DNA of 64,000 bases from Liolophura sinensis (lineage: Eukaryota > Mollusca > Polyplacophora > Chitonida > Chitonidae). Of this stretch, positions 37,870 through 49,128 are shown piece by piece. The notes beneath the pieces were generated by a model that was not told the origin of the DNA, ran no database searches, and was given only the letters and a program-made list of their open reading frames with translations. Where the stretch lies: positions 33,647,265 to 33,711,264 of the forward strand of contig NC_088303.1 of assembly GCF_032854445.1 (NCBI RefSeq), written 5' to 3'. A program made the position numbers and the translations under genes. Every line of letters begins with the position of its first letter. Position 1 is the first letter of the stretch.

Positions 37870-40632
37870 TCAGCAAATAGGATTGCCCCGAAATATCTTA
37901 ATGGGTGTTCGGTTTGGGGGTTTTTGCGCTTTACCAGAGCTTATTTTACAGATTTTATTAATGATGCGCAGTCTATTTTTGGTCTTTAATTTCCTCTCCA
38001 TATAAGTCAAAGACAGGCGTTTTTCGTGGGAGTCGTCATCGGTGTCGTAGGCAGGGTAAGAATCGTAAATACTCCTTTCCCCCTGACGAGGGCACTCGGC
38101 ACTGGGGTCTGATCTATCTGGGCCACCGTACACCATCCTCTTCGTGTAGCATGTTTTAGCCAAGTAAACCCCGTGAGCGCGGTCTTCCTTTCGTTCTACG
38201 CTGAGCATGGTGCTGTCATAAAGGCATTGTTCATCACCACTGTTGTCTTTTTGTCTGGCACTTGGAAATAGAATATCTGTTTTATCTGTCGGTTGAGTCT
38301 GATCATCCTGTGAGTCTCTGATTGGTATCGTGATGGAGGACAGTTCGATATTATTGTCCAGTTTTTCGTCTTCAGTCGCGATGTTAGTTGTATAGTCGTT
38401 CATATCGCTCTCACTGTCCGGTGAAATCTCTGCCCCATTGTTTCCTTTTGCAGCTTCATCAACTGAAACAGGTTTACTTATATCGTACAGTCCCTCACGT
38501 GTTAACTTTTCTTGGATTCTCTTCGAGAATCGTTCTGAGAACACAAGAGGAGAAGGTGTTTCCATTGTTTCTGAGGACTTTGACCTAATTAATATATCAG
38601 CTTTACTCGAATTTCGTCGCAGTTTTCTGGAGGATGGATTGTGTACAATGGAGTCATTCGGTTTACTTTGGGCCTCGTCGATTGTTTCGCAACTCTGGTC
38701 ATCGTCATTTGAAGGCGACTGGTTCGTGTCACCTAAAGGCACAACCTTTTCATAACTCTTAGTTTGAAGATCATCAGTAGATTGATCGGTTATTGTTAAA
38801 TCTGTCTTTATCGTAGTGAAAAATACTTCTTGTATTCCTTTTAGATCTCCACATTGGCCTGCCAACTCAGTCGTGTCACACCCATTTTCTCTACTACCTT
38901 CCTCTGAAAACAAATATTCTATGTCACTAAGGCCCCAAACACATGGTTCCTCTGAGTTATCTGGCTGACACCGATTTATCTCCCTTATTGACGCTGTACA
39001 GTTTTGAGACCTATCATCGTCTATACGGGTTATCGTTAAGGGGCTTGAAGAAAATCTGTGAGATTCCGGTGTGTCCTCTTCACTGTGGGACTTGTACAGG
39101 TCATAGATGCTGTACTCGTCATATATATCCTGTATGGTACAGATAGAGTCAGCCATGTCACTTGAATCCGAGTCTCCCGGTTGATCAATGCCCTGGGGAG
39201 ATGAGAGCATCATGCAGTCTGCCGATGCAAAAATATTATTTTCATTAACACTCTGAGCACTGTGAACATCACCATCAGTAACAGAAAGTGTGGAAGGCTC
39301 ATCCAAATGAACAGTGTCAATACCTTCAATGTTTTTGGAACACAGAGGGTCAACTGCCCTGGTTCCACCAAACAGCTTACAAAGATCGTCACTAGGAGAC
39401 GATGCCATGTTTTGCACAGCTTCCGGCAAAGACTCTTCATCGGTTCCCGCTCGGTCATCGTCTTGCCAATTGACAGCAGCACCCATCCAATAGTATCCAT
39501 TTTTTTCTGGTCCGATCAGTGTGTCCAAATTCTCGGTACACACCAATTGACGTTCCTTTGCTTCACATGTCAATTCATTTTTGCTAGCGAGGAGTTCATC
39601 TGTAGTTTCATTCACAAGAGAAAGATCGGGAATAAGCCGGCAAATTTCGGATACCGCGGAATTGTTCGCTACAGCTTGATCGCTGTCATCCACCGATGCA
39701 ACTGGCGAAGTTTTCATTTGATTCGTTAGGCCATCAAGAGAGTTTTCTTCAGAACTGAACACAGTTTCCGGTGAAACCAGTCTTGAATCCAAGGTATCTT
39801 GATTTATAGGTGATATTTTATCGACATTATGTGTCTTTTTTTCACTCAGCACGGAAATAAGGTCAGATACCTCGGCTGAGGATATCGACCCAAACACGGG
39901 CTGGGAAATCAGTAACTCTTGGCCGGGACAGTTATTGGAATCACACAAATTTTTGTTTCTTAGAGACGCCTGCTTGAAATGTGGTATATTGTTGTGTACC
40001 ATTGGAGGAGTGTGACGTAAGTCAAATGTTTGCGCTTCAAAATCTTCGTTTCCAACAGCATCTTTCTGGAGATGTATATTTCCTTCTTCTGAATAAAAAC
40101 GTCCCGAAACAAGAAAGTCACCGCCAATTCCTGCATTTTGATTCACACTTTGTTCTGGTAGATCACTTTCCAAATTGGTAACTCTAGGCAGTGGATCAGC
40201 ATTTGGATTATTAGTGCTAGTCTTTCTATTCTCTCGCTGATTTTCAGTTTTGTCATCCACACTAGACGGATCTATCACGGACCAGAAATCGTCATTAGGA
40301 TCAGATGGTTGAGGTGAGTAGGCTTGCTTTGGTTGTTTACTTCTCCAGTTGTCTGAAAGCCTCTTTTGGGTTGGGAGATCAAGGAGCATTAACAACTGGC
40401 TATCTGACATCTGGAAATCACCATTCTGAGCTTTGGTCACCTCGCCTGTGGAAAAAATGTCCAAAATATTGCTCGTTGCAGACTCGTAGCTCGGCACAAC
40501 TTTATTCCCATCTTCGGCGTTTTCGGTTATCCTGGTATGACTGTCAATCTCAGATCGATGCCGTAAATCAGAAGCCATGCCCTCAGTGCTGTTTGTCACC
40601 AGCTGCATATCTGTTGCCGGAAATGAGTTCAT
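37870..40632 (-). CDS. Unknown acidic, probably disordered protein (920 aa, intronless ORF)
   Basis: One uninterrupted 2763-nt frame. The ATG at 40632 is the first Met; an in-frame stop lies 13 codons upstream. I do not recognise the protein. It is rich in Asp, Glu, Ser, Thr, Asn and Gln throughout, with no clear signal peptide, membrane segment or long hydrophobic core, which suggests a largely disordered, intracellular protein. Short more ordered-looking stretches include FSKRIQEKLTREGLYD near residue 700 and an aromatic patch (GYYWMGAAVNWQDD) near residue 385. The last 50 residues change to strongly basic (MERKLKTKNRLRIINK, then KPPNRTPIKIFRGNPIC), which could serve nuclear localisation or nucleic-acid binding; that is an inference. 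An ORF this long is very unlikely by chance in this AT-rich DNA. It could be a large exon of a longer gene. Confidence 0.75.
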   Translation of the reverse strand: MNSFPATDMQLVTNSTEGMASDLRHRSEIDSHTRITENAEDGNKVVPSYESATSNILDIFSTGEVTKAQNGDFQMSDSQLLMLLDLPTQKRLSDNWRSKQPKQAYSPQPSDPNDDFWSVIDPSSVDDKTENQRENRKTSTNNPNADPLPRVTNLESDLPEQSVNQNAGIGGDFLVSGRFYSEEGNIHLQKDAVGNEDFEAQTFDLRHTPPMVHNNIPHFKQASLRNKNLCDSNNCPGQELLISQPVFGSISSAEVSDLISVLSEKKTHNVDKISPINQDTLDSRLVSPETVFSSEENSLDGLTNQMKTSPVASVDDSDQAVANNSAVSEICRLIPDLSLVNETTDELLASKNELTCEAKERQLVCTENLDTLIGPEKNGYYWMGAAVNWQDDDRAGTDEESLPEAVQNMASSPSDDLCKLFGGTRAVDPLCSKNIEGIDTVHLDEPSTLSVTDGDVHSAQSVNENNIFASADCMMLSSPQGIDQPGDSDSSDMADSICTIQDIYDEYSIYDLYKSHSEEDTPESHRFSSSPLTITRIDDDRSQNCTASIREINRCQPDNSEEPCVWGLSDIEYLFSEEGSRENGCDTTELAGQCGDLKGIQEVFFTTIKTDLTITDQSTDDLQTKSYEKVVPLGDTNQSPSNDDDQSCETIDEAQSKPNDSIVHNPSSRKLRRNSSKADILIRSKSSETMETPSPLVFSERFSKRIQEKLTREGLYDISKPVSVDEAAKGNNGAEISPDSESDMNDYTTNIATEDEKLDNNIELSSITIPIRDSQDDQTQPTDKTDILFPSARQKDNSGDEQCLYDSTMLSVERKEDRAHGVYLAKTCYTKRMVYGGPDRSDPSAECPRQGERSIYDSYPAYDTDDDSHEKRLSLTYMERKLKTKNRLRIINKICKISSGKAQKPPNRTPIKIFRGNPIC

Positions 40633-42053
40633 GCTGACGGAGAAAAGTGCATCAGAGGGGATAAAGTCTCATTGTCGGTTATTGTGGCCTTCTGTTAGCA
40701 CCGCCATGCCATGCATCTGGTGTTGTCGTCAAGAAGCCAGGCACAGGCAGGTTGTTGTAAATCTGGTGAGACACGACAAAGATTTCAGCTCAAAGTCAAA
40801 TGTGCGTGGTATCTGAAATTCAGAAATAAAATTTGGTAAAGACGTGATCATCATATTAACCTATACGGTGTATTATATGTAAATGAATTTTTCTTTATTG
40901 CCATTAAAAACTAGACGGTCGGAGTTACTTGGTGTCATAATCAAATAGGGACAGTGAGTGTTTCAAACCGTAAAAAGATAACAGTAGATGGCAAAAAAGA
41001 ACTAACAGCCAAGGAAGAATAACATTCCACTCTACTAATCAATGAGGTACCGTTTCGAATTCAGCTTCCACGACGACAGTGGGCTAAATAGTAAAAAAGC
41101 CACATGTAAACTTTTCATTACGAGCTTTAATTACGAACAGTCTTGTGTTTCCTGCTATAAATTCCTATGCTGTTCCTTTTACCGTGCATCAGGGTTTATA
41201 GGTCTATTTGTGTGAATATCATTTTAACGTATTATGTTTCAGCGCATGTCATTGACCTTACCAGATAAATTTATATACATGACATATGTCATAAAAACTT
41301 TGCCGCATGAACTCCATACATTTTGGAGTTTATATTTATACACTTATTGGATAGCAGAAGGATTCACATGTCATCATCACAATATAGACACCAAATGGTC
41401 TCGTTAGAACAGCAATATTATCACAAGCCTATCCAAACAGTACACAGCACAATAACCAACTCTATTGTCGCCATGTTGGCAACATCTGCTGTATGTGTGC
41501 GCCTTACAGTTACTGTAAACCGTGGGGAACATGCGGTATGGTGTAGCCAGCATCGGCAATACGCAGTTTTGGAAGTTGTGTCATAACAACAACAGAATGA
41601 AGTCTCAATGCAAAATGATGTCGCTGCTTTACAACATGGTAGGGCCTCTTTTCAATCATGGTACGACCGAATGTTATTTTTTTTATATAATACTGAAATC
41701 CCAAACCCACACAAAAAGCATAACTCGGAAGATCAATACAATAACGTTTAATTAGTTTTCCCTATTCTCTATGCTACTCATGTTGAAACACACAGCTCTG
41801 TTGAAATCCGGCTTAAGCTGGTTTTCACCTAAACATACAACCTTTTCATCTGTGCTTGGCGCATCAGTTACTTTTGTGCAAGGTATTAATACATGCATAT
41901 CGTGATCTATATTGGGTTAAAAAAAAACAACAAAAAAACAAACAAACTTCAAAACATGAATCTTAACAGACAAATGTATGTTGTCCACACACTGTTGTTA
42001 CATCCTTGAAATTACTCACGGTATAACAGCTAATGAGTTGTATAAGATGAGTA
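40633..42053. other. No gene recognised; upstream region of the 920-codon ORF
   Basis: The part next to 40632 should hold the 5' UTR and promoter of the minus-strand ORF, but I see no convincing TATA box or 5' exon. The rest is AT-rich with only short overlapping ORFs. Confidence 0.4.
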
Positions 42054-42192
42054 TCAGCAACCTGCGGATGGTCGTGGGTTTCCCCCGGGCTCTGCCCGAT
42101 TTCCTCCCACCATAATGCTGGCCGCCGTCGTATAAGTCAAATATTCTTGAGTACGGCGTAAAACACCAATCAAATAGATAAATAAATATAAA
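42054..42192 (+). mobile_element. SINE, 3' half
   Basis: A well-preserved copy of the core (CAGCAACCTGCGGATGGTCGTGGG ... GTACGGCGTAAAACACCAATCAAATAGATAAATAAAT). The tRNA-like head is absent. Confidence 0.88.
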
Positions 42193-42598
42193 TGCGTAAA
42201 CGAGCAAGGAAATGAGGAGAGGCCCATAATTTTGATCAAGACCCAAACAAACATTATCGTTTATTAATGTTTGCATAAACCATGTGTCTATATATGTACA
42301 TCGTTGTATACGCTAGCTAGACCTGCTATTGTTCTCTTGTCATAGCTGTGCACTTTATACAAGCAATGCCGATTGACACTGTTACCACAGCTGTGTATAG
42401 AATTCCTTACTTCTCGCATGTGAAAGGAAGGCTTGTGGGACATTTGTTATCAGTATATCCTATTCGTCAGGTTCAGCGCTACCTGGGCTTTGATTCACTG
42501 TTACATATCCATGTGGACTTCACATTCACAAAGCCTGGCCCCTTTGCCTTGTTTTGATGTGTTCCTATACTAAGCAATTTTTAGGTTATTCAACTTTG

Positions 42599-42832
42599 AA
42601 TTTATTTATTTGTTTGATTGGCGTTTTACGCCGTACTCAGGAGTTCAAGTCCAGCTCGTGTTGGCTTCCTCTCCGGCCGTACGTGGGAAGGTCTGCCATC
42701 AACCTGTGGATGGTCATGCGTTTTCCCCGGACTCTTCCCGGTTTCCACCCACCATAATACTGGCCGCCGTCGTACAAGTGAAATATTCTTGAGTATGGCG
42801 TTAAACACCAATCAAATAAATAAATAAATTGA
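42599..42832 (+). mobile_element. SINE with a reversed tail fused to its front (fold-back pair)
   Basis: 42599-42641 is a SINE tail in reverse (TTTGTTTGATTGGCGTTTTACGCCGTACTCAG). It joins directly to a forward SINE body starting at GAGTTCAAGTCCAGCTCG (42642) and ending GTATGGCGTTAAACACCAATCAAATAAATAAATAAAT. The two tails are inverted arms of about 40 bp, roughly 150 bp apart. The head before box B is missing. Confidence 0.8.
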
Positions 42833-42879
42833 GAGAAGTGCTTGGGTTAAATGACTAAAAAATCTGAGTACACGGTTTA

Positions 42880-43030
42880 TCTAATTGAACTGAGAAACAT
42901 GACCAGATCAGCCGAGTCATCAAAGTCTTCTGTGAGTTACACAACTAAGCAAGTGAATCAACAATATAACCAGATGTTTCATGACTCAGCTGATCTTGTC
43001 ATATGACTCAGTTTCTCACTTGAATTAGCT
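42880..43030. repeat. Imperfect fold-back repeat (MITE-like)
   Basis: The left arm (CTAATTGAACTGAGAAAC...ATGACCAGATCAGCCGAGTCAT, about 42880-42922) matches the reverse complement of the right arm (about 42979-43029), with an insertion of a few bases. The centre is about 55 bp. TGACTCAG/CTGAGTCA motifs recur in the arms. There is no coding capacity. Confidence 0.65.
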
Positions 43031-44200
43031 CAACGGCATAAGTACCGTTTGGAAACTTGAAATGTAATGAGAAGATTATGCACAGATGCCTGTCCTATGT
43101 ATCAAAGCAACACCGACAGACGATTAAACCCACAACTGTAATCTCTATGAATACACAACAATCAAAATATAACATATACTTTTTTAGACTCACATTTGAG
43201 TTCAATGATAGGAGTGAAGCAGGAAAGGCATCGGACTGCTTACGAGCTTTCGACCCTCAAATCGGTAAAGCCGACACACTCTTCTTGTTGGGCAAAGCTT
43301 AAGTCCACATATCATATACAGTCGGATGTACTTTAGGGCCGTCATTTTGCTCTCAGTTGATACCTCTAGAACGTAATTTTTGCCGACTTGAGTGTCGAAA
43401 GCTGGTGTAAACAGTGAAAATTTACCTAGAAATGTCTTTACTGGTTCATTATTAGTCAGAATATAAGCAATCAATAATGTGGCAAAACCTTCATACAACA
43501 GTAAGCTAAACATTGGCAGTGTCAACAAGGCTTCGTTTTACTTCACATTGGCTACTATCAAATGTTTAAACTTAGCTTTACAATAAAATTAAACAAATGA
43601 ATGATTATGTATGAAAACTTGATCACGACAGTATTCTCACGATAAAATGATAAAGTAAGACGAAGATACCAGATGTGCGCAAAAACATGCTCGTTTTATA
43701 TACTTCTCAAGGATTCAACACACAGTGTCAGAGGTATCAACCGAAACAGAAATGGCGCAACTACAGTATATAACTGTATATAACACGTAAATATTAGCTT
43801 TGATCTTCCCAGCATAATACAGATAACTAAGAAAACACTTACCTTGTCAATATACTGGTAGACTGGGTCTGGGTTTGTCAGAATATATGGACACAGTGTC
43901 CTACCTCCGTAAGATACTGCATTAAATGCAATGTAGACAGAGAGCAGGACGTTAGCCTTTTGCGGCAGCAGAACGAAACGCCCCGCATCGCAGAGACGTC
44001 ACAATTCAATGCGCACAACTCTAAGTAGCACTGACAACGTACCCACACTCCGGGGATCGGTAGGTTGCATCTAGAGGAAATGAAAACAGTCACAGCTGGT
44101 CGGCAGCATGCTGGGCAGATCTGAATGGATTTGTATCGGGGTACTGTTATACAAATAAAAAGAAAACAATGCCAGAGGCAAGAAATGTGCAGGAATACAA

Positions 44201-44206
<6 letters not shown>
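43031..44206. other. No gene recognised
   Basis: Only short ORFs without splice support or recognisable motifs. No SINE core is seen. Confidence 0.4.

Positions 44207-44274
<68 letters not shown>
44207..44274. repeat. (TA)n microsatellite
   Basis: An uninterrupted run of about 34 TA dinucleotides. The apparent ORF with alternating Tyr-Ile across it is an artefact. Confidence 0.97.
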
Positions 44275-44278
<4 letters not shown>

Positions 44279-45239
44279 TGAAATCAGAACATGTAGCCTA
44301 CTAGATTGTCTCTTTGCATTGTTTTCAGCCGACACAGCATTTTGAGTATTTCTAGATCAGTGACGTGTAATGAATTGCAATTAACATCGCTGAACTTTTG
44401 CTTTATCTACTTCTGCTCAAGCCATGGGTACAGGAGGTTTTAACGTTGCTACATTTTAAGCATTTACACGGACACTTAGAATAAAACCATAACTTGAAGT
44501 GATAACGGATAAAGAGGCCGTATTTCAGCTGATACGTGTGAGCATTTGTCAATTATCACCGTCATTGCTGTTCTGGGTCTTACTCTCTTTGATGCAGTCT
44601 TTTGCACTATTTGTGATGTTGTCATTAGTTTATAAACCGGTATCTGATACATCTATCGTATCGATGAGGAAAAGGGAAAACAGATATGAATAAAATTATA
44701 AAGCATCCCTTGTAAATAGATCGGAAACGTACCACCTTTTTTCAAGCAGAAAAACAAGGAAAAATGACTTGAATACGAAATATAATTACTAAAGAATATG
44801 GGTGTGTGTGAAAAATTGAAGTGATGTTATTTATACTTTTTGTTTAATGAGAACACAAAGGTAGCGTCAAAAGCAGATTTTGCTATTTCATGGCATATTC
44901 CTGAGGAAATTCCCTTCAATATATATGACCACGTGAACCAAAATAAATTTAGTTTCCACATATTTTATGTTTAGTTAGGCGTAGAAGTATGGTGCTTTTT
45001 CAAGCAATCATATTTTTATAAATCGGAAAAAAATGAAACAATTTGGTTTATCGGTGGAACCTTCACCATAATCTTTCAAGGCTTCTTACGTAATGTCCGT
45101 GTTGGTCCAATGTTATCATGCATGCTTTAAAACCGTGGTTTCGAATAGGATCACGAGCTCGATTCTATCATTGAATGGGAATTTATTCTGATGAGTGGCA
45201 ACGACATGTTCATTGTCACCGGATTGACCAAAGAGTAAT
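44275..45239. other. No gene recognised
   Basis: AT-rich, with ORFs no longer than 64 codons. Nothing identifiable was found. Confidence 0.4.
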
Positions 45240-45475
45240 TCAATACCCTCGAAGTTGGGAGACCCCGAGATCAAACCCCGTTCGGGTCATACTAAAGACT
45301 TAAAAAATGGTGCTTGCAAGGAAAAAAGGAAACAGACTGGTTAGCATGCTGTCAGTATAATGTGACTAGGTGGGGTGTCATGTTTTGTGTCTTGGGCATG
45401 GTGCTTCTCAGTAGCTGCAGCACTTTGGCGGCATGGACTTTTCCTGCCACAAGAAGATACTATATATGTATACAC
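45240..45475 (+). mobile_element. Diverged copy of the SINE-like segment found in the tandem units
   Basis: GAGATCAAACCCCGTTCGGGTCATACTAAAGACT ... GCCACAAGAAGATACTATATATGTA parallels 5735-5957 in unit 1 across about 220 bp. The spacing is kept but there are many substitutions. This shows that the segment is a dispersed repeat and not unique to the array. Confidence 0.7.
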
Positions 45476-45562
45476 ACACCTAATGACTTCTCGTCGTCAT
45501 ATCAGTGGAAAATTGTTAAGTTCGACCATAAACCCCAAGCATACATACATACAATTCAAATT

Positions 45563-45847
45563 CAAATGGACTCGATACGAGAGCGTCGCACACTCTCCTG
45601 GCTCCCAGTGGATGCAGCAAAAATACCTCCTCTCTGCACAGAAAACACGGCTTATATACGTGCCAGGTGGATTCAACTATTTTTAGAATTAACAGCCAAT
45701 GAACAGCCAGTTAAATAAACAGAGCATTGAACAAGGTGCTTTCCATCAGGTCCGCGCTGTACATATATAACAGGGCCTGTTATGCTTTCACAAAGGTCCG
45801 CAGACTAACAGTACATGAAGACGTTAAATAGTCATACATAGCAATGG
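45563..45847 (-). mobile_element. Inverted LTR fragment (first about 285 bp of the LTR)
   Basis: This is the near-identical reverse complement of the first part of the 3' LTR starting at 51620. It includes the GTATATAAGCCG TATA region and the CGCACACTCTCCTGGCTCCC block. Its right end coincides with the LTR terminus, reading TGCTATG where the LTR has TGTTATG. The rest of that LTR is missing, so it comes from a second, oppositely oriented insertion. Confidence 0.85.
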
Positions 45848-45854
45848 TTTCACC

Positions 45855-46596
45855 AAGGAAGGTGGCCGATTAAGTTCTGACGTCTGGATTCCTAAAATGC
45901 ATAAATCCCCATACAAGGCTCAATTTATTGCGGGTTCAAGAAGCTGTACCACCAAACTCTTGTCTACCCTACTTACGAGAGCGTTACAAGAAGTAAAGTC
46001 AATTTGGAATAAGTATTGTTGAGCCATAACAAAAAATTCAGGTGTCAACTGCATATGAATACGACTATATGCAGAAATTACTTAAAAGTAATATCTTTAA
46101 AGCTCGATCCTTTTCATTTACCAAGCGGTATATTGATGATCTACTGGCGTTAAATAACCCCCATATTGCTGAAGCGGTGAAGGAAATCTATCCGCCTTCA
46201 TTGGATTTAAAGGAGACAACAAAGGATAGTCCTGATGGTACATCTTATTTGGATCTATATCTCTACAAAGACGAACAAGGTCTCCTTTCACGCCGCCTTT
46301 GCGACAAAAGGGATAATTTCAATTTTGTTATTGTAAATTACCCTTATGTGGACAGCAATATACCAAAGGGTCCTGCATATGGAGTATATATATCTCGCCT
46401 TGTAGTATTTGCCAGATCTTGCATTAATTGTGATGACTTTAATCTGCGTCACAAGTTGCTAGTTCAAAAACTAGTTTGTCAAGGATACTCCATCAAACGC
46501 CTTCACTCTAAGTTTCTCAAATTTTACAATGAGTATAACACTCTCGTTGGCAGGTATGGACAGAGCGTTCAGAATCTCTGGGGATCTGCATTGTGA
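45855..46596 (+). pseudogene. Broken reverse transcriptase fragment (non-LTR or Penelope-like type)
   Basis: Two separated parts of one RT are readable. About 45870-46008 has a conserved front motif (PKMHKSPYK, FIAGS). From about 46042 a longer open part has the catalytic YIDD-type motif (RYIDDLLALNNP) and a conserved C-terminal region that ends at a stop (46594-46596). Frameshifts and stops lie between them, and the expected middle of the palm domain is missing, so no active enzyme can be made. This RT type is common in aquatic invertebrate genomes. I am unsure whether it should be filed under Penelope-like or another non-LTR class. It starts immediately after the inverted LTR fragment. Confidence 0.65.
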
Positions 46597-47242
46597 TCAA
46601 CGACATAGACGGCGCTGTTATCCCTATGTACATATCTATCACGTACATGGTATTTAACAACATAGATGGCGCTGGTTGCCAAGTATAACCGTCTATCTGT
46701 AGATAGCTTTTATACAGGCCAGCATGTCATGTGTAACATCATAGATCACGCCTCTTGTAGTATGAGATCTTTACATATTAACGGGAAAGACGTAATCGCC
46801 CGTTACTTTTGAATCACAATTTGTGATGGAATCCTTTAGATTTGGTATGTCTTCATGGACTGGGTACAACAGGATTAAAGTATTTCCACGTTTTAACCCG
46901 ACCATTGGCGCTCTTGACACCCCATTTTTGTGACTACCTGGGTGAGTTGGCTTCTCATCCTATTACAATTCTATCCACGAAAAATGTGAGACTCAGTTCT
47001 TAACTCAAGGTCATGTAAAAAGCCCATGATATAACGAAAGCCTCTTCGCGATGTGCTTGACTAATGAGGCATTGTTGGTTTTTTTTGCCGCCTGGAAGGT
47101 ATGGAACAGTCATGCCAATAATGTACCCGTCTGTTCACGAGTGCCTTGTGTTTGTGTATAATGCGACCAAAACCCAGATTCATCAAAAAAAATCCCTGTA
47201 TCAGTGTCGTCCGTGCGAATTGGATTATTCCAATTATTTTAG
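46597..47242. other. Unassigned sequence between retroelement pieces
   Basis: No gene. Short repeated phrases (CATAGACGGCGCTG near 46605, CATAGATGGCGCTG near 46660) may be the tail of the preceding RT element. The missing front of the 5' LTR would be expected here but is not present. Confidence 0.4.
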
Positions 47243-47327
47243 TCTCATTTTATATATAAAGCATTGTTTACATTGTAATATTGAGTCACTAAGTCTGTTT
47301 TCTGTTGCCGTTTTCAATACCGTAACA
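47243..47327 (+). repeat. 5' LTR remnant (last 85 bp)
   Basis: Matches 52535-52619 with one difference (CACTAAGTC versus CACTGAGTC) and ends in ...CCGTAACA. Sequence before 47243 is unrelated to the LTR. Confidence 0.85.
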
Positions 47328-47332
47328 GAAAC

Positions 47333-47350
47333 TGGGGGCTTGTCCGGGAA
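47333..47350 (+). promoter_or_regulatory. Primer-binding site, tRNA-Pro type
   Basis: TGGGGGCTTGTCCGGGAA starts five bases after the LTR end. It differs at two positions from the tRNA-Pro primer site known from many retroelements (TGGGGGCTCGTCCGGGAT). Confidence 0.75.
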
Positions 47351-47455
47351 CTGATTGTTTCCCTTTTGTTTTGCACCGGATATTTGAAGTTAAACATATG
47401 TGAGAAGCGATTGCTTAATTTTAACAGTGAATGATTCAGTGGCTAAATATTTACA

Positions 47456-49128
47456 ATGGGAGATTTTGATCCTAAACAGTTTGTTAATGCGCCCGATCAG
47501 GATGTTTTTGAGAGTTTAAAGAAGGAAGACTTGGTTAAGTTAGGGACATTTTTAGGTTTGTCCGTAAAGTCTTCATGGAGGAAAAGAGATATGCAGTATA
47601 CTTTGTTGAAACATTTAGTGGAGATTGGTAAGTTTGATAGTTCTGCATTATCTGATTAGGAGTTCGAGGGTCAGTCTGATGCCGAGCTTAAGTTTAAGCA
47701 GTTTGAGTTAAAGTTGAGATTGGAGAAAGAGGAAAGAGAGAAAGAGAAAGAGAGGGAACATGAGATACAGTTAAAAAATTTGAAAATGCAGAGAGAGGAA
47801 AGAGAGAAAGAGAGGGAACATGAGATACAGTTAGAAAATTTGAAAATGCAGAGAGAGGAAAGAGAGAGGGAAAGAGAATTGGAGTTCAAAATGAAAAAGT
47901 TAGAGGTAGAGAGAGATGAGAAACCGGGTCCTTCCGGTAGACAGGATTCAGGATTTGATGTGACCAAATACATTTGGTTAGTTCCATCCTTTCAGGAAAA
48001 AGAGGTGGATAAGTATTTTCTGCATTTGAGAAAATTGCAAATAGTTTGAAGTGGCCTAAAGAGTTCTGGACTATGTTATTACAGAGTGTGCTAATTGGAA
48101 AGGCCAGGGAAATTTACACTCAGTTAAGTGTAGAGAATGCTTCCAATTATGACTATGTGAAAGAGGTAATTTTGAAGGGTTATGAATTGGTGCCTGAAGC
48201 TTACCGCCAGAAATTTCGTAACTATGAAAAAGGTAGAGATCAGACATACGTTGAGTTTGGTCGAGCTAAGGAGCAGTTGTTTGATCGCTGGTGTACAGCC
48301 AAGAAAATAGGCAGGGATTTTGAAAGTTTGCGTCAGCTTGTGCTGGTAGAAGAGTTCAAGCGTTGTATTCATAATGATGTAAAGGTGTTCGTTGATGAGC
48401 AGAAGGCGAGTACACTTGAAGAGGCAGCCAGTTTAGCTGATAATTATTCCTTGACACATAAGGTTACATACACGGGTAAGCCATTTAGTTCATTTACACG
48501 TAGAAATACCCAGTCACATGCAACAGGTAGAGGTAGCTCTACACAGAAGAGTTCTACACCAGGCTCCAATGGTTCTACAGCTCATGGTTCACGTAGTTCA
48601 GATTGGAATGGTAGTCCTCGAAATAGGGTCACTTGTAATTTTTGCAAGCGGATAGGTCACGTGATGAGTGAATGTTACAAGTTGAAAAGGATACGGGAAG
48701 CTCAGAATGAGTCTAAGCCCACAGGTCTTTGTGTTGCAATGCACAAAACATTGCCGGAAGTTACATCAGCAGTTAAAAGCAGATCTGAGTTAGCTGATAC
48801 GGGATTGGATAAGATTCCCAAATGCTCTATGGATAGCTTCGCTCCGTTTATCAATTCTGGTTCAGTGTCGCTTAGAAGCGACATGTCTTGTGCTACCCCT
48901 ATAAAGATATTAAGAGATACTGGGGCATCTCAGTCTCTGTTGTTGATGAATACTCTGCCCTTTTCTGAAGAGTCATACTCTGGGGTTCGTGCCCTTATTA
49001 GAGGTGTAGAGTCTAGTGACTTTGTCAGTGTTCCCCTTCATGATATTTATTTGTCATCAGATTTGATATCTGGACCTGTCAGGGTAGGCATTAAGCCTTC
49101 ATTACCTTTTGAGGGTATTCATTTGTAG
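47456..49128 (+). pseudogene. gag and protease region of the LTR element, broken
   Basis: The first ATG is 47456. An N-terminal part of about 67 codons ends at a TAG (47657-47659). Then comes a Glu/Lys/Arg-rich, heptad-like stretch (about 47700-47910) made partly of a repeated 60-odd-base block, so likely a coiled coil. A one-base loss near 48030 shifts the frame. A capsid-like domain (48046-48470), a Ser/Thr-rich linker and a CCHC zinc knuckle (48634-48675, C-X2-C-X4-H-X4-C) follow. The aspartic protease signature DTGAS begins at 48916. The reading frame stops at 49126-49128, inside the SINE insertion. Gag would package element RNA; in this copy it cannot be made intact. Confidence 0.8.

Noticed and set aside
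44147-44335. ORF with alternating Tyr-Ile residues
   Set aside because: It is a reading of the (TA)n microsatellite.
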